64,000 nucleotides of DNA from Bacillus sp. P14.5 (lineage in GTDB: Bacteria > Bacillota > Bacilli > Bacillales > Bacillaceae_B), in contig NZ_NIJF01000116.1 of the NCBI RefSeq assembly GCF_003316765.1, forward strand, positions 230,336-294,335, given 5' to 3'. Every line of letters begins with the position of its first letter. Within the stretch, counting starts at the first letter, position 1. The notes below the pieces were generated by a model, which was not told where the DNA came from, did not search any database, and was given only the letters and a program-made list of their open reading frames with translations. Positions 53,174 to 62,176 of the stretch are shown piece by piece. The translations under genes and the position numbers were made by a program.

Positions 53174-53995
53174 ATGGAGTCTACAATTACACCGATCAAT
53201 CCGGTTGCGTTAGATCTTGGGCCGATTCAGGTTCATTGGTACGGGTTGATCATCGGGCTGGGCATTGCATTGGCGTTGTATTTCGCTGTGAAGGAAAGCG
53301 ACCGAATGGGATTTCCGAAAGATACATTCATCGATTTGATTGTGTGGGCGATTCCGATAGCGATCATTTGTGCCCGCATTTACTATGTTGCTTTTGAATG
53401 GGATCATTATTCGCAAAATCCAGGTGATATCTTTAAGATTTGGAATGGCGGGATAGCCATTCACGGAGCCTTGATTGGTTCCGTGGCGACCGCTTACTTT
53501 TTTGCAAAAGCTAAAGGGCTGTCATTTTGGAAGCTTGCTGATATCGCGGCACCGAGCATCATACTAGGCCAGGCAATCGGCCGCTGGGGTAACTTCATGA
53601 ATCAGGAAGCCCACGGCAGGGAAGTGAGCCGCCAGTTCCTGGAAAACCTGATGCTGCCTGACTTTATCGTGAATCAAATGTATATTAACGGTGCTTACTA
53701 TCACCCTACTTTTTTATATGAGTCGCTCTGGAATATTGCCGGGTTCATTTTGCTGCTGGTCATCCGCAGGAAATTGAATCTCAGAGTGGGGGAACTCTTC
53801 CTGTCTTATGTTATCTGGTATTCAATCGGCCGTTTCTTCATTGAAGGAATGCGCACGGACAGCTTGATGCTGACAGAAATGCTCCGGATCGCCCAAGTGA
53901 TTTCCATTGTGTTGATTTTGCTTGCGGTAGGCTTATGGATTTTCAGAAGAATGAAAGGTTATGCTGCCAAGCCTTATAATGACGTGGAAGCCTAG
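53174..53995 (+). CDS. lgt: prolipoprotein diacylglyceryl transferase
   Basis: The 273-residue membrane enzyme moves diacylglyceryl from phosphatidylglycerol to the lipobox Cys of prolipoproteins. The Lgt signature GRWGNFMNQEAHG lies at about residues 136-148, and IQVHWYGLII at the N-terminus contains the conserved HWYG. About seven membrane helices. It serves the several lipoproteins encoded here (CccB, the GerC-type subunit, the BsuPI-domain lipoprotein). Confidence 0.97.
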   Translation: MESTITPINPVALDLGPIQVHWYGLIIGLGIALALYFAVKESDRMGFPKDTFIDLIVWAIPIAIICARIYYVAFEWDHYSQNPGDIFKIWNGGIAIHGALIGSVATAYFFAKAKGLSFWKLADIAAPSIILGQAIGRWGNFMNQEAHGREVSRQFLENLMLPDFIVNQMYINGAYYHPTFLYESLWNIAGFILLLVIRRKLNLRVGELFLSYVIWYSIGRFFIEGMRTDSLMLTEMLRIAQVISIVLILLAVGLWIFRRMKGYAAKPYNDVEA

Positions 53996-54011
53996 AGAAA
54001 TTTAACAAGAG

Positions 54012-54057
54012 CTGTTTTTTATTCAGCATGTCACCAGACAAACTTGATGAAAAACAG
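54012..54057 (+). other. stem-loop between lgt and yvoD
   Basis: CTGTTTTT pairs with AAAAACAG across a large loop. There is no U-tract; it may be an mRNA-stability structure within the operon. Confidence 0.3.
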
Positions 54058-54077
54058 TTGTAAGGGGAGTAAGGAGA

Positions 54078-55025
54078 ATGCTTGGAACATCTGTAAAAAA
54101 CGGTTGGATGGCCGGTTTGAAGACGACCTGGTCACTGGGGAAAGTCATTTTTCCCATCACCATGATTGTCGTGCTGCTGCAGCATACACCGATTTTACCG
54201 TGGATCATCGATAAGATTTCTCCATTCATGCGATTGTTCGGCCTTTCCGGGGATGCGGCGATTCCGCTCGTTCTCGGAAACTTCCTGAACCTTTATGCAG
54301 CCATAGGAGGGATCCTTTCCCTAGACCTCACCGTAAAAGAGGTATTCATCGTCGCAGTGATGCTCAGCTTCTCTCATAATCTGCTGATTGAATCGACGGT
54401 CGCTGCTAAGGTAGGCGTGAAAATATGGATCATCGTCGCAGTCAGACTCGGGCTGGCCATCATTTCAGCCATTGTGATCAATCTGGTTTGGAATGGAGGC
54501 GGGGAATTGGCCCAGTATGGAATGGTTCCTCCACAGGGAGCAGATCCGGAAGGCTGGGGCCAAATAGTACTGCTCGCCTTTGAAAAAGCCGGTTACGGGA
54601 TCCTGCAGCTGGCACTGATTGTCATACCGTTGATGATTGCCCTTCAGATCATGAAGGATAAAAAATGGCTGGCAGCCTTCTCGAAATGGATGTCGCCGTT
54701 CACAAGAGCAATGGGAATGAATGAAAATACATCGACGACATTGGCAGCGGGATTGCTGATCGGACTTGCGTATGGAGCAGGGGTTATGATCCAGGCGGTC
54801 GAAGAGGATGGGGTAAGCAAGAAAGATGTAACCATCGCCTTTATTTTCCTTGTGGCCTGCCATGCTGTTGTAGAAGACACCTTCATCTTCATCCCGCTCG
54901 GCATCCCAGTACTGCCGCTCTTGATCATCAGGCTTGTGACGGCAATTCTGCTGACACTGGCTGTCGCCCATATTTGGAGACGTGTCGAAGTAACTAAAGC
55001 CAAAGGAAAGGAAGCAACTCTATGA
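54078..55025 (+). CDS. yvoD: YvoD-like nucleoside-recognition (Gate) membrane protein
   Basis: The 315-residue protein has about eight membrane helices arranged as two Gate-domain halves. The function of YvoD is not established; Gate proteins often take part in transport. It starts after AAGGGGAGTAAGGAGA and its stop codon overlaps the start of ppaX by 4 bases, as in the B. subtilis operon. Confidence 0.85.
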   Translation: MLGTSVKNGWMAGLKTTWSLGKVIFPITMIVVLLQHTPILPWIIDKISPFMRLFGLSGDAAIPLVLGNFLNLYAAIGGILSLDLTVKEVFIVAVMLSFSHNLLIESTVAAKVGVKIWIIVAVRLGLAIISAIVINLVWNGGGELAQYGMVPPQGADPEGWGQIVLLAFEKAGYGILQLALIVIPLMIALQIMKDKKWLAAFSKWMSPFTRAMGMNENTSTTLAAGLLIGLAYGAGVMIQAVEEDGVSKKDVTIAFIFLVACHAVVEDTFIFIPLGIPVLPLLIIRLVTAILLTLAVAHIWRRVEVTKAKGKEATL

Positions 55026-55675
55026 GTGAAAAAATCACAACAGTGTTATTTGACTTGGATGGAACGTTGATCAATACAAACGAGCTGATCATTTCTTCAT
55101 TCCTGCATACCATGAACACTTATTTTCCCAATCAGTACAAACGGGAAGATGTCCTGCAATTCATGGGGCCTCCGCTCGAAGAATCTTTTATAAAAGTGAA
55201 TCCTGATGCGGTTGAAGATATGGTTAAAACCTACAGAACCTATAATCTTGAAAAACATGATTCTCTGGTAACGGAATTCGAAGGCGTTTTTGAAACCGTT
55301 CAAACTTTGAGCCAAAACGGTTACAAACTGGCGATCGTTTCTACTAAGATTCGTGATGTCGTCATTAAAGGATTGAAGCTTACTAATTTAGACCAATTCT
55401 TCGATGTCATCGTCACGCTGGATGAAGTAGAAAACGCCAAGCCGGATCCTGAACCGGTACAGAAAGCATTGGCAGCCCTTGATTCAACACCAGAGGAATC
55501 AATTATGGTGGGAGATAACCACCATGACGTCCTTGCCGGGAAAAATGCGGGAACACTTTCTGCAGGTGTTGCCTGGAGTGCAAAGGGCCGTGAATATCTG
55601 GACCAGTATGAGCCTGACTTCATGCTGGAAACGATGGCTGATCTTTTAGATGTTGTCGGGTTGGATAAACGATGA
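55022..55675 (+). CDS. ppaX: PpaX, pyrophosphatase of the HAD family
   Basis: 217 residues. HAD motifs: DLDGTLINT (nucleophile Asp about residue 11), STKIRD, and GDNHHDVLAGKNAG. In B. subtilis PpaX hydrolyses the pyrophosphate made when HprK/P dephosphorylates HPr-Ser-P, which explains its linkage to hprK. Its last 4 bases overlap yvoF. Confidence 0.94.
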   Translation: MSEKITTVLFDLDGTLINTNELIISSFLHTMNTYFPNQYKREDVLQFMGPPLEESFIKVNPDAVEDMVKTYRTYNLEKHDSLVTEFEGVFETVQTLSQNGYKLAIVSTKIRDVVIKGLKLTNLDQFFDVIVTLDEVENAKPDPEPVQKALAALDSTPEESIMVGDNHHDVLAGKNAGTLSAGVAWSAKGREYLDQYEPDFMLETMADLLDVVGLDKR

Positions 55676-56205
55676 GAAGGACAACCCGTTATCGAGTTGA
55701 CGGGGCAAATTCTCTCTGGCATGTGTACAAGACCGTTCCCTTCTTGAAGGTGGTCAAGAACTTCGCCGTTATCCAGCTGGCAAGATACACGCCTTTCTTA
55801 GGAATGAAAAACTGGCTGTATAAGAAGTTTCTGCGAATGGAGATCGGCAAAGAAACGTCATTCGCCTTAATGGTCATGCTCGACGTCATGTTTCCTGAAA
55901 AAATTTCCGTCGGCCGCAACACTGTGATCGGCTACAATACCACCATACTCGCGCATGAATACTTGATAAAAGAGTACCGCCTCGGTGATGTGGAAATTGG
56001 CAGTGAAGTCATGATCGGAGCCAACACGACGATCCTTCCAGGTGTGAAAATCGGCGACGGAGCCATTGTATCCGCGGGCACCCTTGTCCACAAGGATGTA
56101 CCGGCGGGCGCTTTTGTCGGCGGCAATCCTATGAAGGTTGTTTACACAAAAGAAGAACTTGCGGACCGATGGAAAGATGATGAAATATATGGAAATAAGG
56201 ATTGA
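55672..56205 (+). CDS. yvoF: YvoF-like hexapeptide-repeat acyltransferase
   Basis: The 177-residue protein has a left-handed beta-helix of the maltose/galactoside O-acetyltransferase type (repeats near GNTTILPGVKIGDGAIVSAG), the predicted catalytic His in ILAHEYLI, and the closing PMKVV loop. The acceptor is unknown. It ends the hprK-lgt-yvoD-ppaX-yvoF operon at a strong terminator. Confidence 0.9.
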   Translation: MRRTTRYRVDGANSLWHVYKTVPFLKVVKNFAVIQLARYTPFLGMKNWLYKKFLRMEIGKETSFALMVMLDVMFPEKISVGRNTVIGYNTTILAHEYLIKEYRLGDVEIGSEVMIGANTTILPGVKIGDGAIVSAGTLVHKDVPAGAFVGGNPMKVVYTKEELADRWKDDEIYGNKD

Positions 56206-56209
56206 TAAG

Positions 56210-56239
56210 AACCCCCTTGGCATTAGCCGAGGGGGTTTA
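56210..56239 (+). terminator. terminator after yvoF
   Basis: AACCCCCTTGGC pairs with GCCGAGGGGGTTT. Confidence 0.85.
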
Positions 56240-56443
56240 TTTGTGCTTTAAGAGATTACTTAACAATTATATCTCCACATCCGGCTGATCTGTAACCGCT
56301 TGAACGGACTCCGCCCTTAAGGCTGAATAATCTCTGGAGAAAAAAGGAGGAGACCGCCTCTTCTGAGAAACCTCCGCCTGCGCTGTTTCTAGTAAACAAC
56401 CGTAAGTTGTACATGTTCATTAGACGCTAAAAAAAGTTTGAAT

Positions 56444-56630
56444 AATAAGGGGAGAAATTCCCCTTATTTAGGGAAAATCACTAAAACCAGGCTTAAATAG
56501 AGGGAGAAATTACCGCTATTTACTTAAATAACGAGAAAATGGGTCACTTTTATTTGAATAAGGGGAAAATTTCCCCTTAAATACCCGCATTTGAGTTGGA
56601 TTTTTACATTTAACGGGAAATTATCCCCTT
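56444..56630. repeat. row of four related hairpins upstream of hisZ
   Basis: Palindromes at about 56444-56467 (AATAAGGGGAGAAATTCCCC), 56495-56521, 56557-56580 (AAGGGGAAAATTTCCCCTT) and 56612-56630 share the plan AAGGGGAAATTTCCCCTT at steps of 51 to 62 bases. They are more decayed than the 53-bp arrays and differ in sequence. Confidence 0.65.
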
Positions 56631-56639
56631 ATTTTATTG

Positions 56640-57056
56640 GAACTGGTTACTCAATTAAGTATAAGCCCTTTAAAGGGTTACACTTCTAATGTAAACCCAT
56701 TAGGCTTTTGCCCATAATATTTTTACTATAGAGGACTCTTCCACTTAGCAGCCTGGTCTATTTTTCATAAAGCAACTAAAACAGGGAAAGAACGAGAATG
56801 ATAAAAATTGCTATACTTACGGTGAATATAAGCGTATAAAATAGTCATACTTTTCTTCGCAAATCCACAAATGCCTTTCCCTTATTAAGCACAAACTACC
56901 CAAAGAAGTTTTTCGGTTGACGGAAGAGGGGGAAGAAGTTACACTACATATAACTTTAACTTATTAGCACATTAGCGAACTAAAGGATTTTAAATATTTT
57001 CAATAAAACGACTGCAGTGGGATAATGAATAGATACTGTAAAAATTCAGATAAAAG
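56640..57056. other. hisZ upstream region
   Basis: A long AT-rich gap without a convincing ORF, and without a T-box (no TGGNACCGCG-type element). It contains CCCTTTAAAGGG near 56670, a possible stub of the GGGACAGTCCC element's arm. Confidence 0.35.
56917..56945 (+). promoter_or_regulatory. candidate sigma-A promoter of the his operon
   Basis: TTGACG (56917-56922), a 17-base spacer, TACACT (56940-56945). The -35 is good, the -10 is weak. Confidence 0.4.
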
Positions 57057-57065
57057 GTGGTTGTC

Positions 57066-58253
57066 ATGTCAAAGCTGTTCATGTTTGAGAAACCGTTGGG
57101 GATGAGAGATACATTCCCGAATCTCTATCAAGCGAAAGCTTCATTGAAAACGAAGATGGAAGAAACAATGAAAGCCTGGGGTTATCAGTTTATTGAAACG
57201 CCTACCCTCGAGTACTTTGAAACTGTCGGCGAGGCATCCGCCATCCTGGACAGGCAGCTGTTCAAGCTTCTGGACCAGCAGGGCCACACACTTGTGCTGC
57301 GTCCCGATATGACAGCGCCGATTGCAAGGGTTGCCGCCTCTAAACTTCTGCAGAACAAGCAGCCATTGAGGCTTGCGTACTGTGCAAATGTCTTCCGCGC
57401 TCAGCAGAGAGAAGGCGGACGTCCCGCAGAATTCGAGCAGTTCGGAATTGAATGCATTGGGGATGAAACCATTTCTGCGGACGGTGAAGTGATTTCCTTG
57501 ATGATTTCCTCCTTAAAAACCGCCGGACTGAAGAATTTCACGATTTCGATCGGGCACATTGGGTTTGTCAGGGAGCTCTTTAAAGAAATTTTAGGAACGG
57601 AAGAACGGGCCAATACATTAAGCCGCTTCCTTTATGAAAAAAATTATGTAGGATTCAGGGACCATGTCAACAAGCTGTCTCTTTCTTCGATTGATAAGCA
57701 GCGCCTGCTTTCATTCTTGAAAATAAGGGGCGGAAAAGAAATGCTTCAGGAAGCGTATCCCCTTATGGAGGGGCAGGCTGGCAGGGAAGCAATCGGGCAG
57801 CTGGAAGAGTTATCAGAGCTTCTTGAAGATTACGGTTTGGCTGAGTTTGTAAAGTTTGACCTCAGTCTTGTAAGCCATATGAGCTACTATTCAGGGATAC
57901 TGTTTGAAACGTACGCCGAGAATGTCGGTTTTCCGATAGGGAACGGCGGACGATACAATAAATTGATGGAAAAGTTCGGTAAGGAATCGGGTGCGACAGG
58001 TTTCGCCCTTAAGCTGGATCATATATTGGAAGGCTTGGGGTTCCCTGAAAGTCCTGTCACCGATCATTGCGTGCTTTTCAGCAGAGAACGCAGAGGCGAA
58101 GCGATTACTTTTGCGCAGGAATTGAGAAGCCAGGGAAAAAGTGTGGTACTTCAGGATTGGAAAGGAATTACAGATGTTGACGAGTTTTCCAAGGAATTCA
58201 CAGAGGTAAGCTATTTTATAGGAAAGAATGGCAAAGGCGGTGATGAACGATGA
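57066..58253 (+). CDS. hisZ: HisZ, ATP phosphoribosyltransferase regulatory subunit
   Basis: The 395-residue HisRS-like protein has class II synthetase-type motifs (PLGMRDTFP; LRPDMTAPIARV; GGRYNKLMEKFG) but no anticodon-binding role. With the short HisG it forms the active, histidine-inhibited ATP phosphoribosyltransferase. ATG 57066 is chosen behind AAAAGGTGG; an in-frame GTG at 57057 overlaps that site. It is the first of eight his genes and overlaps hisG by 4 bases. Confidence 0.95.
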   Translation: MSKLFMFEKPLGMRDTFPNLYQAKASLKTKMEETMKAWGYQFIETPTLEYFETVGEASAILDRQLFKLLDQQGHTLVLRPDMTAPIARVAASKLLQNKQPLRLAYCANVFRAQQREGGRPAEFEQFGIECIGDETISADGEVISLMISSLKTAGLKNFTISIGHIGFVRELFKEILGTEERANTLSRFLYEKNYVGFRDHVNKLSLSSIDKQRLLSFLKIRGGKEMLQEAYPLMEGQAGREAIGQLEELSELLEDYGLAEFVKFDLSLVSHMSYYSGILFETYAENVGFPIGNGGRYNKLMEKFGKESGATGFALKLDHILEGLGFPESPVTDHCVLFSRERRGEAITFAQELRSQGKSVVLQDWKGITDVDEFSKEFTEVSYFIGKNGKGGDER

Positions 58254-58885
58254 TAGATTTGACGATTGCGATGCCGAAGGGGAGGATTTTTGACGAAGCA
58301 CTTGAACTGATGAGGCGAGCGGGCTACAAACTTCCGCCGGAATTCGATGATTCCCGTAAATTGATCATCGAGGTTCCTGAAGAAAAGTTGACATTCATCC
58401 TCGCCAAACCAATGGACGTTCCGACATATGTGGAGCATGGGGTAGCTGATCTTGGCATTGCCGGGAAGGATGTCATGCTCGAAGAAGAAAGAGACGTTTA
58501 TGAGCTTCTGGATTTGAAAATTTCTGCGTGCTATCTGGCGGTTGCCGGGCTGCCCGGAACGAAAATGAATGAGGTGGCACCGAAAATCGCGACAAAATAT
58601 CCAGCTATAGCATCAGGATATTTCCGTGAACAGGGTGAGCAGGTTGAAATCATAAAGCTGAACGGTTCCATCGAACTTGCACCGATGATCGGGCTGGCGG
58701 ACAGAATCGTCGATATTGTTTCCACTGGCAGGACCTTGAAGGAAAACGGGCTGGTCGAGTATGAAAAGATTGTCGGTATTACCTCCAGGCTGATTGTGAA
58801 CCCGGTGAGTTACCGGATGAAAGATGAACGAATCGATGAACTGGCAGAGAGATTAAGGGAAGTCGTCAGCAGCATCAGCGTGTAA
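58250..58885 (+). CDS. hisG: HisG, short-form ATP phosphoribosyltransferase
   Basis: 211 residues, the short form that lacks the C-terminal regulatory domain and so needs HisZ. It catalyses the first step of histidine synthesis, joining ATP and PRPP. The PRPP loop is in DIVSTGRTLKENGL. Confidence 0.97.
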   Translation: MIDLTIAMPKGRIFDEALELMRRAGYKLPPEFDDSRKLIIEVPEEKLTFILAKPMDVPTYVEHGVADLGIAGKDVMLEEERDVYELLDLKISACYLAVAGLPGTKMNEVAPKIATKYPAIASGYFREQGEQVEIIKLNGSIELAPMIGLADRIVDIVSTGRTLKENGLVEYEKIVGITSRLIVNPVSYRMKDERIDELAERLREVVSSISV

Positions 58886-58899
58886 AGGGAGGGATTTCT

Positions 58900-60165
58900 A
58901 TGAAGATTATAAAGGCAGAAGGAAACTTATCGATTAAGCGCTCAATCGACAGCGGAACGGAAGAACAGAGGAAAACAGTACAGGGGATTTTGCGTGAAGT
59001 GAAATCGCGCGGCGACAAAGCGCTTATAGATTACACAGCAAAATTTGACCGGGTGCGGTTGAAGGATTTACGTGTTTCTGAAGAAGAAATCGATGCGGCG
59101 GTAGAAGAAGTTGGGCTTGAAATGATGAAAATTATTGAAGAGGCAGCCCAAAACATTTCGAGCTTTCATGGGATGCAGCGGAGAAATTCCTGGTTTGATA
59201 CCGATGAGAATGGCACTCTTCTCGGACAGAAAATTACCCCTTTGGATTCAGTTGGAGTTTACGTCCCGGGCGGCACAGCAGCTTATCCTTCCTCTGTTTT
59301 GATGAATGTCCTTCCAGCCAAGGTTGCGGGGGTGGAACGGATTGTCATGGTGACCCCTCCAGGAGAAGACGGCCGGATACCCTCAGCCGTTCTGGCAGCA
59401 GCTAAAACAGCCGGAGTAACCGAGATCTGGAAGGTCGGCGGCGCCCAGGCGATCGGTGCCCTCGCTTATGGAACAGAGAGTGTGGAGCCTGTCGATAAAA
59501 TCGTCGGGCCGGGCAATATCTATGTGGCTCTTGCCAAGCGTGAGGTGTTCGGCGATGTGGCCATTGATATGATCGCCGGGCCAAGTGAGATCGTCGTCCT
59601 GGCTGATGAAACGGCGAAAGCGGACGAAATTGCGGCGGATCTGCTTTCGCAGGCTGAGCATGACACGAATGCCTCGGCTGTCCTGGTCACGAATTCATCG
59701 CGGCTGGCAGAAGAAGTGTCGAAGAAGGTGGAACAGCAATTGAGCGACCTGCCGCGTGAAGAGATTGCAAGAGAATCCATCGAGCGGTTCGGCGCAATAT
59801 ATCTCGTTGATGATATGGAAAAAGGCATTGAAGTGGTCAACGACCTGGCACCGGAGCATCTGGAAATCATGACGAGCGATCCGATGGAGACAATGGCGAA
59901 AATCCGCCATGCGGGGGCAATTTTCCTTGGAAGATACAGTTCTGAACCTGTCGGCGATTATTTCGCAGGACCGAATCATGTTCTTCCTACGAACGGGACG
60001 GCCCGATTCTCATCGCCATTAAACGTCGATGACTTCACAAAAAAGTCCTCGGTCATTTCATATAGCGAGAAAGCTTTACAGTACAATTACAGTAAAATCG
60101 CCAAACTTGCACGGCTCGAAGGATTAGAGGCGCATGCCAGAGCGGTCGAATCGCGTTTTAAATAA
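58900..60165 (+). CDS. hisD: HisD, histidinol dehydrogenase
   Basis: 421 residues. The zinc-dependent enzyme makes the last two oxidations from histidinol to histidine. Conserved parts: VPGGTAAYPSSVLMN, VGPGNIYVALAKR, DMIAGPSEIVVLAD, SQAEHDT and GPNHVLPT. It is followed by a repeat element before hisB. Confidence 0.97.
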   Translation: MKIIKAEGNLSIKRSIDSGTEEQRKTVQGILREVKSRGDKALIDYTAKFDRVRLKDLRVSEEEIDAAVEEVGLEMMKIIEEAAQNISSFHGMQRRNSWFDTDENGTLLGQKITPLDSVGVYVPGGTAAYPSSVLMNVLPAKVAGVERIVMVTPPGEDGRIPSAVLAAAKTAGVTEIWKVGGAQAIGALAYGTESVEPVDKIVGPGNIYVALAKREVFGDVAIDMIAGPSEIVVLADETAKADEIAADLLSQAEHDTNASAVLVTNSSRLAEEVSKKVEQQLSDLPREEIARESIERFGAIYLVDDMEKGIEVVNDLAPEHLEIMTSDPMETMAKIRHAGAIFLGRYSSEPVGDYFAGPNHVLPTNGTARFSSPLNVDDFTKKSSVISYSEKALQYNYSKIAKLARLEGLEAHARAVESRFK

Positions 60166-60170
60166 AGGTT

Positions 60171-60210
60171 TTAACGCATTAACGCAGCGAAAGGGACTGT
60201 CCCTTTTAAT
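60171..60210. repeat. GGGACAGTCCC-family palindromic element, copy K, inside the his operon
   Basis: TTTTAACGCATTAACGCAGC, the core AAAGGGACTGTCCCTTTT, then the hisB ribosome binding site. It is the only copy within an operon of clearly one pathway. Confidence 0.75.
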
Positions 60211-60230
60211 ACGATGAAGGAGTGAAGCGC

Positions 60231-60824
60231 ATGGAAAACAGCAGGAGAGCGGAGTTGGTCCGCAAGACGAATGAGACCCAGATTGAACTTGATTTTACGA
60301 TAGATGGAACCGGAAGTGGAAAGATTGAAACAGGTGTGCCGTTTATGTCGCACATGCTGGATCTGTTCACGAAGCACGGGCAGTTTGATCTTAATGTGAA
60401 TGCCAATGGAGATGTTGAAGTGGATGACCACCACACAACAGAGGATATCGGGATTTGTCTTGGGCAGGCACTGCAGACGGCCCTTGGAGATAAGAAAGGT
60501 ATCAAGCGTTACGGAAATGCTTTTGTTCCCATGGATGAAGCATTGGCGCAGGTGGTCGTCGATTTGAGCAACAGGCCGCATCTTGAAATGCGCGCAGAGT
60601 TTACAAGCCAGAAGGTAGGTACATTCGATACAGAGCTGGTTCATGAGTTTCTATGGAAGCTTGCCTTGGAAGCAAGGATGAACCTTCATGTGGTCGTTCA
60701 CTACGGCCACAATACACACCACATGATTGAAGCGGTGTTCAAGGCTCTTGGACGCGCCCTGGATGAGGCGACCACAATAGATCCGAGAATTCAAGGGGTG
60801 CCGTCAACGAAAGGAATGTTATAA
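60231..60824 (+). CDS. hisB: HisB, imidazoleglycerol-phosphate dehydratase
   Basis: 197 residues, single-domain IGPD (no fused phosphatase). Metal-binding His clusters HMLDLFTKHG, DDHHTTED and HHMIEA are all present. ATG 60231 fits AAGGAG at 60217; a GTG at 60222 is too close to it. Confidence 0.97.
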   Translation: MENSRRAELVRKTNETQIELDFTIDGTGSGKIETGVPFMSHMLDLFTKHGQFDLNVNANGDVEVDDHHTTEDIGICLGQALQTALGDKKGIKRYGNAFVPMDEALAQVVVDLSNRPHLEMRAEFTSQKVGTFDTELVHEFLWKLALEARMNLHVVVHYGHNTHHMIEAVFKALGRALDEATTIDPRIQGVPSTKGML

Positions 60825-61454
60825 ATGATCGGAATCGTCGATTACGGGATGGGCAATCTGTTCAGTGTCGCCAAGGCTCTGGAGCGGCTCGGCGTCCCTT
60901 ATTTTATCAGTGAGGATAGAAGTGAATTGGATAAAGCGGACGGCCTTCTCCTTCCGGGCGTAGGGTCATTCCGAGATGCCATGACTCTTCTTGCAAGGCA
61001 GGAGCTCATTGGATTCATAAAAGGGTATGCAGCGAGCGGTAAGCCGCTGCTGGGCATCTGCTTAGGGATGCAGCTTCTTTACGAAGAGAGTGAAGAGAAT
61101 GGCTCCACAGAAGGGCTGGGACTGTTAAAAGGGCGTGTCATACGCATTCCAAGACAGACAGAAGAAATGAAGATTCCTCACATGGGCTGGAATAAGCTCA
61201 AATTCCTCAATGATTCACCGCTGCTGGAAGGGCTGAAGGAGGACTATGTCTACTTTGTTCATTCCTATTATGTTTCTGAGGAGGATCCTGAGCAAGTTGT
61301 GGCCGCGGCTGAATATGGAGTAGAGGTTCCGGCGGTTGCAGGAAAAGAGAATATTTTCGGTATGCAGTTTCACCCGGAGAAAAGCAGTGAGCTCGGCATG
61401 AAGCTGCTTCGGAATTTTACAGAACTGGCGTTAAAACGGGAGGGAGTTCAATGA
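60825..61454 (+). CDS. hisH: HisH, glutamine amidotransferase subunit of IGP synthase
   Basis: 209 residues; class I amidotransferase with nucleophile Cys in GICLGMQ and His/Glu in FHPEKSS. It feeds ammonia to HisF. It starts directly after hisB and overlaps hisA. Confidence 0.97.
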   Translation: MIGIVDYGMGNLFSVAKALERLGVPYFISEDRSELDKADGLLLPGVGSFRDAMTLLARQELIGFIKGYAASGKPLLGICLGMQLLYEESEENGSTEGLGLLKGRVIRIPRQTEEMKIPHMGWNKLKFLNDSPLLEGLKEDYVYFVHSYYVSEEDPEQVVAAAEYGVEVPAVAGKENIFGMQFHPEKSSELGMKLLRNFTELALKREGVQ

Positions 61455-62176
61455 GTTTCACAATCTATCCGGCAATCGACATGAGGGGCGGCAAATGTGT
61501 CCGTCTTCTGCAAGGAGATTACAGCAAGGAAACAGTGTACGGAGATTCTCCTTTTGATATGGCGAAACGGTTTGTGGAGGAAGGGTCCGAATGGATTCAC
61601 ATGGTCGACCTTGATGGAGCGAAAGAAGGAAGCCGGGTGAACGATAAGTTTGTTTTGGCTGTGGCCAGCGACCTTGGAGCGAAAGTCCAGATTGGCGGCG
61701 GCATCCGTACCGAAGAGGACATTGAATATTATCTCAACAACGGTGTTCAGCGTGTCATCATCGGCAGTCTCGCTGTTTCAGAGACAGAATTAGTGAAGAG
61801 CTGGCTCGCGAAATATGGAAACAGGATTGCCATCGGGCTTGATGCAAAAGACGGATATGTGGCCACACATGGGTGGATTGAAACATCAGAAAAGAAGGCA
61901 GTTGATGTAGGGATTGAACTGGCCCGTGCAGGTGCGGAAACGTTCATTTTCACGGACATCGCAACAGACGGAATGCTTTCGGGTCCCAATGTAAAAGCAG
62001 TGGTCGATCTCGCTGAAGCTACCGGAAAAGAAGTGATTGCATCCGGAGGAGTCAGTTCGCTGGAAGATCTTCGTCTGTTAAAAGAGAACAATGTTTCCGG
62101 CGCGATTGTCGGAAAAGCGATTTATACAGGAAAATTCTCAGTGAAAGAAGCTGTGGAAGAGGTGTCGTCATGCTGA
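61451..62176 (+). CDS. hisA: HisA, ProFAR isomerase
   Basis: 241-residue TIM barrel with catalytic Asp in AIDMRGGKCVRL and TDIATDGMLSGPN. It performs the Amadori rearrangement of ProFAR to PRFAR. Confidence 0.96.
   Translation: MSFTIYPAIDMRGGKCVRLLQGDYSKETVYGDSPFDMAKRFVEEGSEWIHMVDLDGAKEGSRVNDKFVLAVASDLGAKVQIGGGIRTEEDIEYYLNNGVQRVIIGSLAVSETELVKSWLAKYGNRIAIGLDAKDGYVATHGWIETSEKKAVDVGIELARAGAETFIFTDIATDGMLSGPNVKAVVDLAEATGKEVIASGGVSSLEDLRLLKENNVSGAIVGKAIYTGKFSVKEAVEEVSSC

Noticed and set aside
56240..57056. T-box leader for the his operon
   Set aside because: No TGGNACCGCG-type antiterminator or terminator pair was found in the leader.
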